The notes beneath the pieces were generated by a model. The model was given only the letters and a program-made list of their open reading frames with translations, did no database searches and had not been told where the DNA came from. Source: Anaerolineae bacterium (lineage in GTDB: Bacteria > Chloroflexota > Anaerolineae > 4572-78 > J111). Taken from it: 64,000 bases of DNA. Within the stretch, counting starts at the first letter, position 1. Every line of letters begins with the position of its first letter. The position numbers and the translations under genes are program-made. Location: contig JAHDWA010000001.1 of the NCBI GenBank assembly GCA_023382535.1, positions 124,001 to 188,000 of the forward strand, read 5' to 3'. Below are positions 9,690 to 18,732 of the stretch, in pieces.

Positions 9690-11175
9690 AATGAACCTCC
9701 TGGAGCAGATGATCATACTGAGCCAGATTGATACAGGGCACGTTCAAGTGGGGGATGACCGGCAGCCGGGGGGACTGTAAGAGCCGTTCCACGTCGGTGT
9801 CATCCCAGCGCTGCTGACCATCCAATAATAGGTTGAGGATGTCGGCCACCTCACTTTCCAGGGTGCGAGCGGCTAGCTGCAAGACCCGTAAGTAGATCAG
9901 GTCGGCTTTGCGCGGGGAATACCACTGGTTGAGTTGATCCCAGGCCTGCCGAAAGACCACGCTGGGAAAAAGGCTCTCCCGATACCGATAATCCCGAAAG
10001 CCCCCCGGTTTGCGCAGCAGGCTGTCAATCAAGTGGCGGTAGTTGAGCTGCTGCTTGTTCTGACCGACCAGCCGGGGCATCCATTCGACCTGGGTCTGGC
10101 GATAGTAGACCTCCAGATGCCATTCCAGGATGCGAACGGTCACTTCCTGACCAATCAAATGGGTCGGCACGGAATAGACATTGTGCTGGACCCGGATCAG
10201 ACTGCCCCGATTGACTTTGACCCGGACTTCCTGATACGGCCAGAGGGGTGATGCCGTCAGGGGCTTCATCGCCGCCAGTTCTTCTTGCAACCGCGGCTGC
10301 CGGCGCTGGTTGCGTTTGTTCAACACCTGCCCGACAAAGGCTTCATAGTCGGCCAGGCTGTCGAAGTCCCGGCTGCCCCGCAGCAGCAGTTGTTGCTCTA
10401 AGGCTTGCTTGAGATGACCATTACTGGCCTCAATATCGCCATTTTGTTGCGGACAGCCGACCGCAATGGTGCGCGGCTTCAGCCCGAAATGGTTCAGTAA
10501 CGCCAGATAGCCCTGGGTGTAAACCGGTTCCTGCCCCGCCGTTCCCTGGACCTGGCACACCGCCGCCGAACTGTTATCCGTCTGGTGATATTCTGGCACA
10601 TAGCCCAGTTTCAACAGGCTGCTTTGCAGGCCCCGTTGAACCGCCAACAGGGACTCGGATTGAGCAATGGCCCCCCATTCCCAGTTGGAATAGGGCAACA
10701 CGCAGTGGATGAGCAGATGTTTGAGCAACTGGCCCCGAATTGTCACCCCCAGTTCGGTCAACCAAGTGCCATCCGTCTGCATCACTTCCCCCGGACGATG
10801 CACTTGGCTCAAGGTAGCTACCTGCTCTTGGTTCAAGGCCCGCCAGTCTGCCACCCGCCGTTGTAGGCTGCGCAGTTGTCCTTCTTGATATTTACCGGGC
10901 CATTGCTCACACAGCCACTCAAACAACGTCTTGGCTTCCAACTCTGGGGTGAGCTGTAGCAATTGTTCTACCGCCGGCCAGTCCTCGGCAAACGGATCCG
11001 CGCGGGTCCGATACTGTCGGGGTTGCTTTAACTCACTCGGAAGTTGGCCTAGCCGTTCATACTTGGCCACTGTTTTTCGACTTTTAAGGTTCGCTTTGAC
11101 CGCCGCTTGTTCTTGATTGCGGCCTTGGCTTCGTTCTCGCATCATTAGCCTCACTTGGGCATCGGTACACGTCAT
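9676..11175 (-). CDS. istA: IS21 transposase IstA
   Basis: This is a DDE transposase of the IS21 family, about 499 residues when started at ATG 11175 (MTCTDAQVRLMM) behind a purine-rich site; the frame is open slightly further upstream. The N terminus carries the helix-turn-helix region. The integrase core has Q-T-D-G-T-W-L-T-E-L (first Asp), Q-T-D-N-S-S-A (second Asp) and an N-G-D-I-E-A-S-N-G-H-L-K segment with the catalytic Glu. It works with IstB, encoded immediately downstream. No frameshift is seen. Confidence 0.9.
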   Translation of the reverse strand: MTCTDAQVRLMMRERSQGRNQEQAAVKANLKSRKTVAKYERLGQLPSELKQPRQYRTRADPFAEDWPAVEQLLQLTPELEAKTLFEWLCEQWPGKYQEGQLRSLQRRVADWRALNQEQVATLSQVHRPGEVMQTDGTWLTELGVTIRGQLLKHLLIHCVLPYSNWEWGAIAQSESLLAVQRGLQSSLLKLGYVPEYHQTDNSSAAVCQVQGTAGQEPVYTQGYLALLNHFGLKPRTIAVGCPQQNGDIEASNGHLKQALEQQLLLRGSRDFDSLADYEAFVGQVLNKRNQRRQPRLQEELAAMKPLTASPLWPYQEVRVKVNRGSLIRVQHNVYSVPTHLIGQEVTVRILEWHLEVYYRQTQVEWMPRLVGQNKQQLNYRHLIDSLLRKPGGFRDYRYRESLFPSVVFRQAWDQLNQWYSPRKADLIYLRVLQLAARTLESEVADILNLLLDGQQRWDDTDVERLLQSPRLPVIPHLNVPCINLAQYDHLLQEVHCDPR

Positions 11176-11270
11176 TCGTCTCTCTCTTCCCCTCAAAAGG
11201 GTGAGAGTCTACCTGACGCTTCCTCTGCTTTCTAGTGGGCATTTCTAATTGTCATTGATGGGTAATTATA

Positions 11271-13061
11271 GGGTCTCCCGCAATTTATGTGAAAGAGGTA
11301 ATCAAGCAAAAGAAATCGAGGCTTGGAGAACCCGTTTACGTAATAAATCAAATTTGGCTCGGCCGTACATCTGACGTTTGATAAGCTTGAGACGATTGAC
11401 CTGTCCTTCAACTTGGCCTTGGCTCCAGGGTAAAGTCAGCGCAGCCATCACGGCGGCAAAATCTTGCTTAATTCCTTTGGCAAACCGGATCAGAGCCGAG
11501 ATGCCGCTCTTAAATACTGTTTGTAGCCAAGGCGTTAAGGTGTCAGCGGCGCTGTCTCGGATCATCGTCACAAATTGTTGGCCCAAATCGTAAACCTGAG
11601 CGGCCGTGTCACTGGCTTGGATCATTCGATCCAAGGCTTCCTTTTCTTCGGGTTTCAAAGTATCGGGAGCTTTGATAAAGAGCCAAGCCGCCCGACTGGG
11701 AGCCCAAGGTACAATTTTCTGAGGGGGTGGACCAGATCGTTTAGGTGGGAGATGGTTACGCTCTTTAGCGGCCCATTGAGCCACTAACCCGCGGGAGCCG
11801 GTAAAGCCAAGTTTACAAATTTCGCGCCAGATTTCAGTGGCATTGTGACAACCGGTCTGCCATCGTTTGTGGAGGTAATCAATATAGGGATCAAGTTTAC
11901 TGGGGCGGGTCCGTCCTTGGGGATACACAGGACCACTGTCGGCTTTCAGGTAACGCGACACCGTATGGGCATCCATTTTCAAGCGACGAGCAATTTCATT
12001 ATGGGTCAGGCCATAGTCGACGAGTTCCAGTACGGCGTCATAGCGCGCTAGGCGTTTGGTTCGGCGAGCGAGTTTGTCTTGTTGAGCTTTGGTCAGGGAG
12101 GTAGACAGGGATATTTCGGCTTCAGGATTAGGCTCCTCAGGCGTAAGGGCAGCTTGTGACTGAAAATTAGGGGTGGATGGTTCGATTTTGGCTACATCTG
12201 GCTCTTTTTCTGCGGCGGCTTTGAGACAGGCTTGATCCCGGTCTAAATAGCGCTCCAAAGTTTCATGCAGGTTCTTGAGTAAATGCCAGCGGTCTGCCAC
12301 TTGGATCGCTTCAGGGGCACCCTCGGTTGCGCCCTTGATATACTCAGTCCCTCGATCACGACTAATAACTTCCACCCCGGGATGAGCTTTGAGCCAGGTG
12401 GCTAACGTTTCAGCCGAACTTTTTTCAAGCAAGTCAACCGGTTGGTGCTTTTCTAAATCAAGCAAAATCGTCCCGTAGTTTTGTCCTTTGCGAATCGCCC
12501 AATCATCGACACCCAGCACCCGAGGAGTTATCACTCCTGGCTCGGGACTGTCTCGAATGATCCGGATAAGGGTGTCTGGACTAACCGGCATGCCTAATTT
12601 ATCAAGCAGCCGGGTCCCAGGTTCGCCACCAGCTACAAAGGCCACGACTTGTAATTGATGCGCTAGGCGGTCAGTTTGGCGGGCATAAGGGGCTATCACA
12701 GTGGCTAACCTTTCGGCAAAAGTCCGATGGTCACACTGTCTGTTATCACAGAAAAATCGTTGTACCTGTAGCTTAAGCTGAACGCGATAGCCAAAACAAG
12801 GCAAATCTCTCGGTTGACGCTGGTAATGACTATGAACCCGTTGGGATACAGTTGAACAATACGGACACATCGCTTGCTTTGATGTTGTCGATAACGTCAG
12901 GATCAAAGCTTGGTCCTCAATTTCCAGGCCATCTAAACACAATTGTCTCGGATCAGGTAACAGAATTTCAGTAAACAATGGAAGACCTCCTCACTCGATG
13001 ATCTTCCATTTTAATCAATTGGCGACTTTTCTCGGATTTTCACATAAATTGCGGGAGACCC
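11271..13061 (-). mobile_element. ISL3-family insertion sequence nested in IS21
   Basis: Inverted repeats of about 24 bp beginning GGGTCTCCCGCAATTTATG lie at 11271 and, reversed, end at 13061. They are flanked by an 8-bp target duplication TAATTATA (11263-11270 and 13062-13069), the duplication length expected for ISL3. The element is 1791 bp with one transposase gene on the minus strand. Perfect ends and duplication suggest a recent insertion, after the IS21 copy had already entered the polymerase gene. Confidence 0.93.
11302..12978 (-). CDS. ISL3-family transposase
   Basis: The product is 558 residues. An N-terminal zinc-binding segment has C-P-Y-C near 38-41 with a further Cys/His group near 75-83. 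The DDE core includes G-V-D-D-W-A-I-R-K-G (first Asp), V-I-S-R-D-R-G-T-E-Y (second Asp) and a C-terminal Q-G-Q-V-E-G-Q-V-N-R-L-K-L-I-K-R segment with the catalytic Glu. This motif set is characteristic of ISL3 (transposase_12) enzymes. The gene is full length and in frame. Confidence 0.92.
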   Translation of the reverse strand: MFTEILLPDPRQLCLDGLEIEDQALILTLSTTSKQAMCPYCSTVSQRVHSHYQRQPRDLPCFGYRVQLKLQVQRFFCDNRQCDHRTFAERLATVIAPYARQTDRLAHQLQVVAFVAGGEPGTRLLDKLGMPVSPDTLIRIIRDSPEPGVITPRVLGVDDWAIRKGQNYGTILLDLEKHQPVDLLEKSSAETLATWLKAHPGVEVISRDRGTEYIKGATEGAPEAIQVADRWHLLKNLHETLERYLDRDQACLKAAAEKEPDVAKIEPSTPNFQSQAALTPEEPNPEAEISLSTSLTKAQQDKLARRTKRLARYDAVLELVDYGLTHNEIARRLKMDAHTVSRYLKADSGPVYPQGRTRPSKLDPYIDYLHKRWQTGCHNATEIWREICKLGFTGSRGLVAQWAAKERNHLPPKRSGPPPQKIVPWAPSRAAWLFIKAPDTLKPEEKEALDRMIQASDTAAQVYDLGQQFVTMIRDSAADTLTPWLQTVFKSGISALIRFAKGIKQDFAAVMAALTLPWSQGQVEGQVNRLKLIKRQMYGRAKFDLLRKRVLQASISFA

Positions 13062-13089
13062 TAATTATAGTTGTCGTCGCTCACACCCC

Positions 13090-14635
13090 CGGTCCGCTGA
13101 CCGACGTGGTTCCGGTGCAGTGGGCGCCCAAAGGCTTTCTAATCACTCAATTTGACCACCAGGATGTCGAGGCGCTGGGCCTGCCTAAGCTCGACCTGCT
13201 GGGCATCAGCGCCCTGACGGTCATCGCCGATACGGCCGAGTTAATCCAGCGCCGTCACGGGATTCGTTTCAACCCGGCCGACATTCCCCTGGATGATCCC
13301 CAAACCGGCGAGCTGCTGGCTCGGGCTAATACCATTGGTGTTTTCCAATGCGAGTCGGAGGGCGCGCGGAAAACGCTGCGCCAACTGCGGGCCAGCTCGG
13401 TCCGCGATCTGGCGGTGGCCAATGCTTTCTTCAAGCCGGGGCCGGCGATGGGCGGAATGGCGCGCCAATTTGTGCGGCGTTACCGGGGTGAAGAGGCGGT
13501 CTCGTTTCTGCATCCGGCCCTGGCGCCGATCCTGGGTTCGACCCAAGGCGTGCTGCTCTTTCAGGAGCAGATCTTGCGGCTGGCTACTGAAATCGCCGGG
13601 TTGAGCTGGGAGCAGGCCGACCACCTGCGACGGGGGATGAGCAAGTTCCAGGCCGAGGAAATGACCCGGATGCGGCAGGCCTTCATTCAAGGCTGCCAGC
13701 GACCCGCCCCGGACGGGCCAGCGTTTAACCTAAAACAAGCCGAGACGTTGTGGGAACAGGTCACCGCCTTCAGCGGGTACGGTTTCAACCAGGGGCACGC
13801 GACGGCCTACGCCGACGTGAGCTATCGCCTGGCTTATCTGAAAGCCCACTTTCCGGCGGAACTGCTCTGCACCCGGCTGGCCACGCCCGGTGGCTTTCAC
13901 CACCAGGCCATCTACCTGGCTGAGGCTGTTCGTCTGGGCATTGCGGTCAGGCCGCCCCACGTCAACCACAGCCGCGCCGACTTCACCCTGTCGCCTGAGC
14001 AAGCGCCAAACATCCTGTGGATGGGCCTGGGGCAGGTCCGGGATTTGCGCCGGGAGGCTATCAAAGCCATCATCGCCGCCCGCCAGCAGCCCTTCACTAG
14101 TCTGCGAGATCTATTGGCGCGGGTGGCCTTGCAGCCCAAAGAAGTCACTCACCTGATCCAAGGTGGGGCGCTAGACGGCCTGGGTAACAGCCGGGCCGCG
14201 ATGTTGGCCGAGTTAGCCGGGATGGGCCAGACTGGCAGCGCGCTGCAGTTGGCCTTCTCTTTTGACCGCCCGGCGGTTCTGCCCGAAGCGCCGGCCCAGC
14301 GCCTGGCTTGGGAACGTTTTGTCCTGGGCCTTCCGGTCAGCGTTCAGCCGTTGGAGACCGTGCCGGCCCACCCATCACAGACCGTCTCACTGGCGGAGTT
14401 GCCTGGTCTGGCCGGACAACCGGTGTTGGTTGCCGGCTACCGCCTGCCCGGCTGGACCGGCGGGGAGGGGTTCTACCTGGGCGATGGTCAAACCTTTGTG
14501 CTGGCCCGGGGCGCCGAGTCGCTCAAAGCGCCGCCGCCCTGGCAACCCGTTCGGGTGCAAGGCCGCTGGCTGAGCGATGCTTTCAATACGGCTTGGTTAC
14601 AGGTAGAGCAGCTGACAATGATTGGAGATGAGTGA
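13090..14635 (+). pseudogene. dnaE2: DnaE2-type DNA polymerase III alpha, 3' part
   Basis: This is the continuation of the polymerase after the double IS insertion. It resumes with G-P-L-T-D-V-V-P-V-Q-W and contains D-L-L-G-I-S-A-L, the F-Q-C-E-S-E-G block, F-K-P-G-P-A and the helix-hairpin-helix region around G-Y-G-F-N-Q-G-H-A. It ends with a short OB-fold-like tail (V-L-V-A-G-Y-R). The open frame extends back into IS DNA at 12998, but those first residues are not part of the gene. The reading frame is otherwise undamaged, so the insertions appear to be the only lesion. In its intact form it would do translesion synthesis. Confidence 0.88.
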
Positions 14636-14704
14636 TAAGGCTAGGTTAAGACGATTCGCAGAACTTCTCCCTAAAATTACCAGCAAAAGTCCTATCTTCA
14701 AAAA

Positions 14705-14741
14705 GGTGGTTTTATAACTTCTGTTATGAGTTTAAGGTCTC
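14705..14741 (+). repeat. 37-bp direct repeat, left copy
   Basis: The segment around TTATAACTTCTGTTATGAG recurs at 15854-15890 with 35 of 37 positions identical. It contains a small palindrome ATAAC-TTCT-GTTAT. The two copies bracket the gene at 14902-15774 together with its upstream region, as in a recombined cassette or an integration scar. Confidence 0.85.
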
Positions 14742-14901
14742 TTTTGACATAAACACGTGTAAAAAGGGTGAATTAGAGTGTTTTGGCTTAGTATTGTTTT
14801 TTACTTTTGTAGTCGTAAACCTATAATTGATAAAAAAGAGGGCGTTGCTGGGTCAGTTAAGTTTGTAGATATGAGCAATAGTCAAGCGAGGATTCTTCGG
14901 T

Positions 14902-15774
14902 ATGTTACTCTATAGTTCTTTTGCTGATATCGCTGATCCGGCCCACTGGCAAATCAGCGAGGTCGTTCCAGATATATATGGGGGAGAAGTACCAAAGCTT
15001 GCAGCGTACCAACAGGGTCAATTACGCGCTTTGATAAAGTATGGGGCCCTGGCAGTTGTCGCGGGGGAGTACCTATGGTATCGCTACGCCCGAGCCCTGG
15101 AGCTGCCGGCAGCCCCAGTACAACTCTATCCGTTCAATAAGGATTATGACTATGGCGCCTTAATTCACCTGATCAGCGGTTTAGAACTGGCTGACTGGCT
15201 ATGGGAGGCCGACTCTCTGACTCTGGAAAGCAAAGAGATTGACGTCAAGACGGTGGTTCAACTCAAAGCTTTAGCCGCGTGGGGATTGCGGGATTGGCAC
15301 GGGAGTTTTTACCTGGTTGGGACAACACCCTTCGTGCTTGACTGTGAATTCTTTGGTTGGATAAGTCAGCGGGACAATCTGTTTGTCCAACCGAATCCGC
15401 GCTATATCGAGCCATCTCGGTTCGATATATTTGTAGATGAACGACAGCGCCAGCTTGCTCTGAGTACCTGGCGAAGTCTGCCATCAGTTCAAATCGAGTT
15501 TCCCCACAAACCTTTGCGGGAAATGTACCTCCATGATCAGGCCGCACAGCTTTTCTACACTATATTCCCCCCTTCGGACGGTTCTCCTAAGTTAGTACCG
15601 GATCGGTCCTTTATTGAGGCGATGGAATTCAGCCTAGAGGAAATGTTGGCTGGCGATCTTAACGAAAAGATAGATCAACTATTTCAAACTCATCAGCAAT
15701 ATCTGCATGGACCTTGGTTAGACAGCCTGATTCAAGCTCTATGCTTAATCGAACTGCGTATCAGTGACCATTAA
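14902..15774 (+). CDS. HipA-like / kinase-fold protein between direct repeats (290 aa)
   Basis: The start is ATG 14902. The middle of the protein follows the HipA-type order: L-R-A-L-I-K-Y-G (possible nucleotide-binding Lys) at about 41-48, a helix with a conserved-type Glu (G-E-Y-L-W-Y-R-Y-A), then D-W-H-G-S-F-Y-L-V at about 130-138 and F-V-L-D-C-E at about 143-148. The last two resemble a catalytic loop and a metal-binding Asp. It resembles the protein at 3124-3906 in this order but not in overall sequence. A 37-bp direct repeat lies on either side, and no partner gene adjoins it. Substrate and activity are unknown; the fold call is inference. Confidence 0.4.
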   Translation: MLLYSSFADIADPAHWQISEVVPDIYGGEVPKLAAYQQGQLRALIKYGALAVVAGEYLWYRYARALELPAAPVQLYPFNKDYDYGALIHLISGLELADWLWEADSLTLESKEIDVKTVVQLKALAAWGLRDWHGSFYLVGTTPFVLDCEFFGWISQRDNLFVQPNPRYIEPSRFDIFVDERQRQLALSTWRSLPSVQIEFPHKPLREMYLHDQAAQLFYTIFPPSDGSPKLVPDRSFIEAMEFSLEEMLAGDLNEKIDQLFQTHQQYLHGPWLDSLIQALCLIELRISDH

Positions 15775-15853
15775 AGCAAATTGGTAAAGATGAGGTCAAT
15801 TCTCTGAGGAGAAAGCTGTTATTGAACGCCCCGATAGAATCACCCTGAATGTT

Positions 15854-15890
15854 GGTGGCTTTATAACTTCTGTTATGAGTTTAGGGTCTC
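15854..15890 (+). repeat. 37-bp direct repeat, right copy
   Basis: This is the second copy of the repeat at 14705-14741 in the same orientation, 1149 bp away. It ends directly upstream of the methyltransferase gene, whose ribosome site (GAGGAGGG) begins 4 nt later, so it may also act in that gene's promoter region. Confidence 0.85.
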
Positions 15891-15905
15891 AATGAGGAGG
15901 GCGGT

Positions 15906-16730
15906 ATGACGATCGAAAATCTGAAGCGAGCCAATGAAGAGACTCGAGAAGCTTGGAATCACAACGCGGCTTTCTGGAACGAACGGATGGGAGAAGGCAA
16001 CGATTTCGTCGAAGTGCTGATCTGGCCGGCGACGGAGCGGTTGCTTGACCTGCATCCAGGGGAGCGGGTGCTGGACATCGCCTGCGGGAACGGCCTCTCC
16101 TCCCGGCGGTTGGCGGCGATGGGGGCGGAGGTTGTGGCCTTCGACTTTGCCGAGGCGATGATTGCTTATGCCCTTGAGCGCACGACCCAGCATGGTGAGC
16201 GCATTCGCTACTCGGTGCTGGATGCGACCGATGAGGCAGCGCTGCTTGCTTTGGGGGAAGCACAGTTTGATGCCGCGATCTGTAATATGGCCCTCTTTGA
16301 CATGGCTGAGATTGAGCCCCTCATGCGAGCGCTGGCCCGATTACTTCGGCCGGGGGGCCGGTTTGTCTTCTCTGTGATCCATCCCTGTTTCAACAACCCG
16401 CACATGGCTCATGTGGCGGAAATGGAGGATCGAGCCGGTGATATCGTCACCATCTACTCGGTGAAGGTCTTCCGCTACATCACGCCCAGCGTGGCACGTG
16501 GGGTGGCGATCCCTGGACAGCCCAAGGCTCAACTTTACTTTCACCGACCCTTGCAAATCCTGTTGAGGGCTGGCTTCAAAGCCGGTTTTGTGCTGGATGG
16601 CCTTGAAGAGCGAGCCTTTCCTCCAGATCATCCGCCGGGGAGAAATCCCCTGTCCTGGGGAGCAAACTTCAGTGAAATCCCGCCGGTACTCGTCGCGCGG
16701 CTGCGGCTGCCGACACAAGAATCGCCCTAG
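15906..16730 (+). CDS. Class I SAM-dependent methyltransferase
   Basis: ATG 15906 follows a strong GAGGAGGGCGGT ribosome site. The 274-residue product has the SAM-binding motif V-L-D-I-A-C-G-N-G-L-S at about 57-67, an acidic residue ending strand 2 (V-V-A-F-D-F-A), and the later L-L-R-P-G-G-R-F-V-F-S motif at about 146-156. It belongs to the broad Methyltransf_11/25 group; the substrate (small molecule or protein) cannot be told. It is a single ordinary gene, intact, with chromosome-type codon use. Confidence 0.85.
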   Translation: MTIENLKRANEETREAWNHNAAFWNERMGEGNDFVEVLIWPATERLLDLHPGERVLDIACGNGLSSRRLAAMGAEVVAFDFAEAMIAYALERTTQHGERIRYSVLDATDEAALLALGEAQFDAAICNMALFDMAEIEPLMRALARLLRPGGRFVFSVIHPCFNNPHMAHVAEMEDRAGDIVTIYSVKVFRYITPSVARGVAIPGQPKAQLYFHRPLQILLRAGFKAGFVLDGLEERAFPPDHPPGRNPLSWGANFSEIPPVLVARLRLPTQESP

Positions 16731-16755
16731 TTCATTGCTGGCAGAAGCAGATTTC

Positions 16756-17270
16756 ATGGCGTTACCGTCACGCGTCACCCGGCTTGCAGTCAGAGAGCGA
16801 CCTCCGCAGCGCAGCCCAATGATGTTTCAAAAATGGCGGGATTTGCTATTTTTGCATGGGGAGGTTGAAGTGGAGACTATCCAGCGGACCTTACCCCCGG
16901 ACTTCAGGTGGATACCTTTGAAGGAAAAGCTTATCTGGGCCTATCCGCTTTTTCATGGGCGATGTCCATCTTCGCTTTTTGCCGAGTGTGTCAGGCCTCT
17001 CGAATTTTCAGGAGTTATACTTTCGGACCTGCGTCTATGATCGCCAGCATGTGCCCGGTATTTGGTTTTATTGGTTGGATGCCAACCAGTGATTAGCCGT
17101 ACAGGGGCCAGGATGTTGTTTCATTTACCCCACCTCTATGCTACCTACGATGCAAGCGGAAGTGCATTGGGATGATCATTTATTTCCGCTGGATGGCTTT
17201 TCGTGGCCGGGTCGAGCGCCGGATCACGTGATGATGTCTCCTGGGGTAGATGTGGACATTTTGCCTACGA
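16756..17270 (+). pseudogene. DUF2071 (YqjF-like) gene, broken by frameshifts
   Basis: Three frames must be joined to read a DUF2071 protein. The start MALPSRVTRLAV with R-P-P-Q-R-S-P-M-M-F-Q-K-W-R-D-L-L-F-L-H is at 16756. After about 16905 the product continues in another frame as V-D-T-F-E-G-K-A-Y-L-G-L. After about 16955 it continues in a third (V-S-G-L-S-N-F-Q-E-L-Y, then G-I-W-F-Y-W-L-D-A-N) up to a TGA at 17090-17092. Further family-like C-terminal sequence (S-P-G-V-D-V-D-I-F) persists to about 17270. The gene is decayed, or the sequence carries indels. Confidence 0.75.
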
Positions 17271-17323
17271 GACCCGTTGATATAAATTTAGTTGGAACCC
17301 ATCTATAACCGGAGGTAATGAAG

Positions 17324-17803
17324 ATGAACAGTATCATGAGTGAGTATTTCCCCACGTTTCAGATGTACCAGGCGTTACGCGATCAACTGATGACCCTCCT
17401 CACGGATGAGGATCTCCGCTATCGTTTGGGCGGCACCAACCCAACTTTAGGAGCACTCTGCCGGGAGATGGGCGAGGTCGAGGTGGCCTACATCCAATCA
17501 TTCAAGACCTTCAAGCAGGATTTTACCTATCGGAATATGGAACCTGGGCTCGAGGAAAGTGTGACCGCCCTGGCTACCTGGTTCGCCGAACTGGATCGGG
17601 AGCTTCAGACAGTCATTGAGGGGCTTTCGGAGAAGGATATTACCAGCCGAACGATTGATCGGGGCGGCGATTTCAGACCTCTGCCCTTCATCCAGTTAGA
17701 GTGCTATAAGGAGGCATTGCTGATCTTCTATGGCAAGGTCAGTGTGTACCTGAAGGCTATGGGCAAAACCTTCCCGGAACAATGGCAGGAGTGGATCGGC
17801 TGA
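17324..17803 (+). CDS. DinB-family protein
   Basis: The protein is about 159 residues. The ATG at 17324 is preferred over the one at 17318 because its GGAGG site lies at the better distance (8 nt). The sequence is an all-helical four-helix bundle with F-P-T-F-Q-M-Y-Q-A-L-R-D-Q-L near the start and G-A-L-C-R-E-M-G-E-V-E at the usual second helix, as in DinB/YfiT-like proteins. The usual metal-binding His triad is not evident, so a thiol-dependent S-transferase role is uncertain. The gene is intact and stands alone. Confidence 0.7.
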   Translation: MNSIMSEYFPTFQMYQALRDQLMTLLTDEDLRYRLGGTNPTLGALCREMGEVEVAYIQSFKTFKQDFTYRNMEPGLEESVTALATWFAELDRELQTVIEGLSEKDITSRTIDRGGDFRPLPFIQLECYKEALLIFYGKVSVYLKAMGKTFPEQWQEWIG

Positions 17804-17897
17804 GTCCTGGCGAGGCACGTTGATGAGATGCCTGAGGCATTGAGGAGCCTGCGGAGATAGGGAGAAAGTGGATCTTTCGAGGGGCGTCTGTGACTAG

Positions 17898-18711
17898 GTT
17901 CTGTTGACATTTGACAAAGCGGGTAGAATAACCCTATGTCAAATGTAAGTTTAAGAAACGATCAATGGATCAAAATAGTTGAGTTCTTGCGGGCCTGTCC
18001 CCGCGCTTATGTCGGTCAGGAAGCGGCTTGCCGCCGCTTTATCGAGGCCGTTCACTGGATCGCCCGCAGTGGGGCACAGTGGCGCTTTCTGCCGACCGAG
18101 TATGGTAACTGGAATAGTGTCTACAAACGGTTCGCCCGCTGGTGTGACCACGGCATTTGGGAGCAAATGCAGCAGTACTTTGCCGACGACCCGGATATGG
18201 AATACCTCATTTTCGATAGTACCATCGTCCGCGCTCATCCCTGCGCAGCTGGAGCTGCCAAAAAAGAGGGCGGCCAAGCTGAGCAAGCCTTAGGGCGCAG
18301 CCGCGGCGGTTTTAGTACCAAAATTCATACGGGTGTGGATGGCCTGGGCAACCCCTTACGCTTTCGCTTAACGGCTGGGCAACGTCACGACATAACCCAA
18401 GCCGAGGCTTTGTTAGCGGATGACCAGGCGGATTATGTCATCGCTGACAAATCCTACGATGATGATGATTTCATCCGGCTCATTCAATCCCGGGGAGCGG
18501 TGCCCGTTATTCCGCCCCGGGCCAATCGTAAGGAATTACGGGACTACGATAAACATATTTACCGCGAGCGACATCTGGTTGAGTGCTTTATTAACAAGAT
18601 CAAGTGGTATCGACGCCTCTTCTCTCGTTTTGAGAAATTAGCCAACCGTTATCTTGGTTTTTTGAATTTCGTCGGTGCCCTCATTTGGTTACGCTGAAAT
18701 GTCAACAGAAC
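17898..18711 (+). mobile_element. IS5-family insertion sequence (IS427-like)
   Basis: Ends GTTCTGTTGACATTT and its reverse complement lie at 17898 and 18711, flanked by CTAG on both sides (17894-17897, 18712-18715). This is either the target duplication or part of a longer terminal repeat. The element is 814 bp with one transposase ORF in a single frame. It sits just upstream of the DUF423 gene. Confidence 0.85.
17936..18697 (+). CDS. IS5-family transposase
   Basis: The product is 253 residues with the DDE core of the IS5 group: L-I-F-D-S-T-I-V-R-A-H (first Asp), Y-V-I-A-D-K-S-Y-D (second Asp) and Y-R-E-R-H-L-V-E-C-F-I-N-K-I-K (catalytic Glu). The N-terminal half has the DUF4096-type pattern with R-S-G-A-Q-W-R-F-L-P. 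Related IS427 elements often need a frameshift between two ORFs; here the gene is one continuous frame. It starts at ATG 17936 just inside the left end. Confidence 0.9.
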   Translation: MSNVSLRNDQWIKIVEFLRACPRAYVGQEAACRRFIEAVHWIARSGAQWRFLPTEYGNWNSVYKRFARWCDHGIWEQMQQYFADDPDMEYLIFDSTIVRAHPCAAGAAKKEGGQAEQALGRSRGGFSTKIHTGVDGLGNPLRFRLTAGQRHDITQAEALLADDQADYVIADKSYDDDDFIRLIQSRGAVPVIPPRANRKELRDYDKHIYRERHLVECFINKIKWYRRLFSRFEKLANRYLGFLNFVGALIWLR

Positions 18712-18732
18712 CTAGTAGATATTCGGGGAGAG

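Larger units (their letters stand above)
8805..13083 (-). mobile_element. IS21-family insertion sequence, itself interrupted by an ISL3 element
   Basis: The left end is TGTCAAGCGACAATTAGACG at 8805; the right end finishes GTTGTCGTCGCTCA at 13083, giving the TG...CA termini and multiple inner repeats of this family. A 6-bp target duplication CACCCC flanks it (8799-8804 and 13084-13089). It encodes istB and istA on the minus strand. Without the nested ISL3 copy it is about 2.48 kb, normal for IS21. The nested element sits only about 14 bp inside the right end. Confidence 0.9.

Noticed and set aside
12998..13089. Start of the second dnaE2 half within IS DNA
   Set aside because: These codons come from the IS ends; polymerase similarity begins only after the target duplication.
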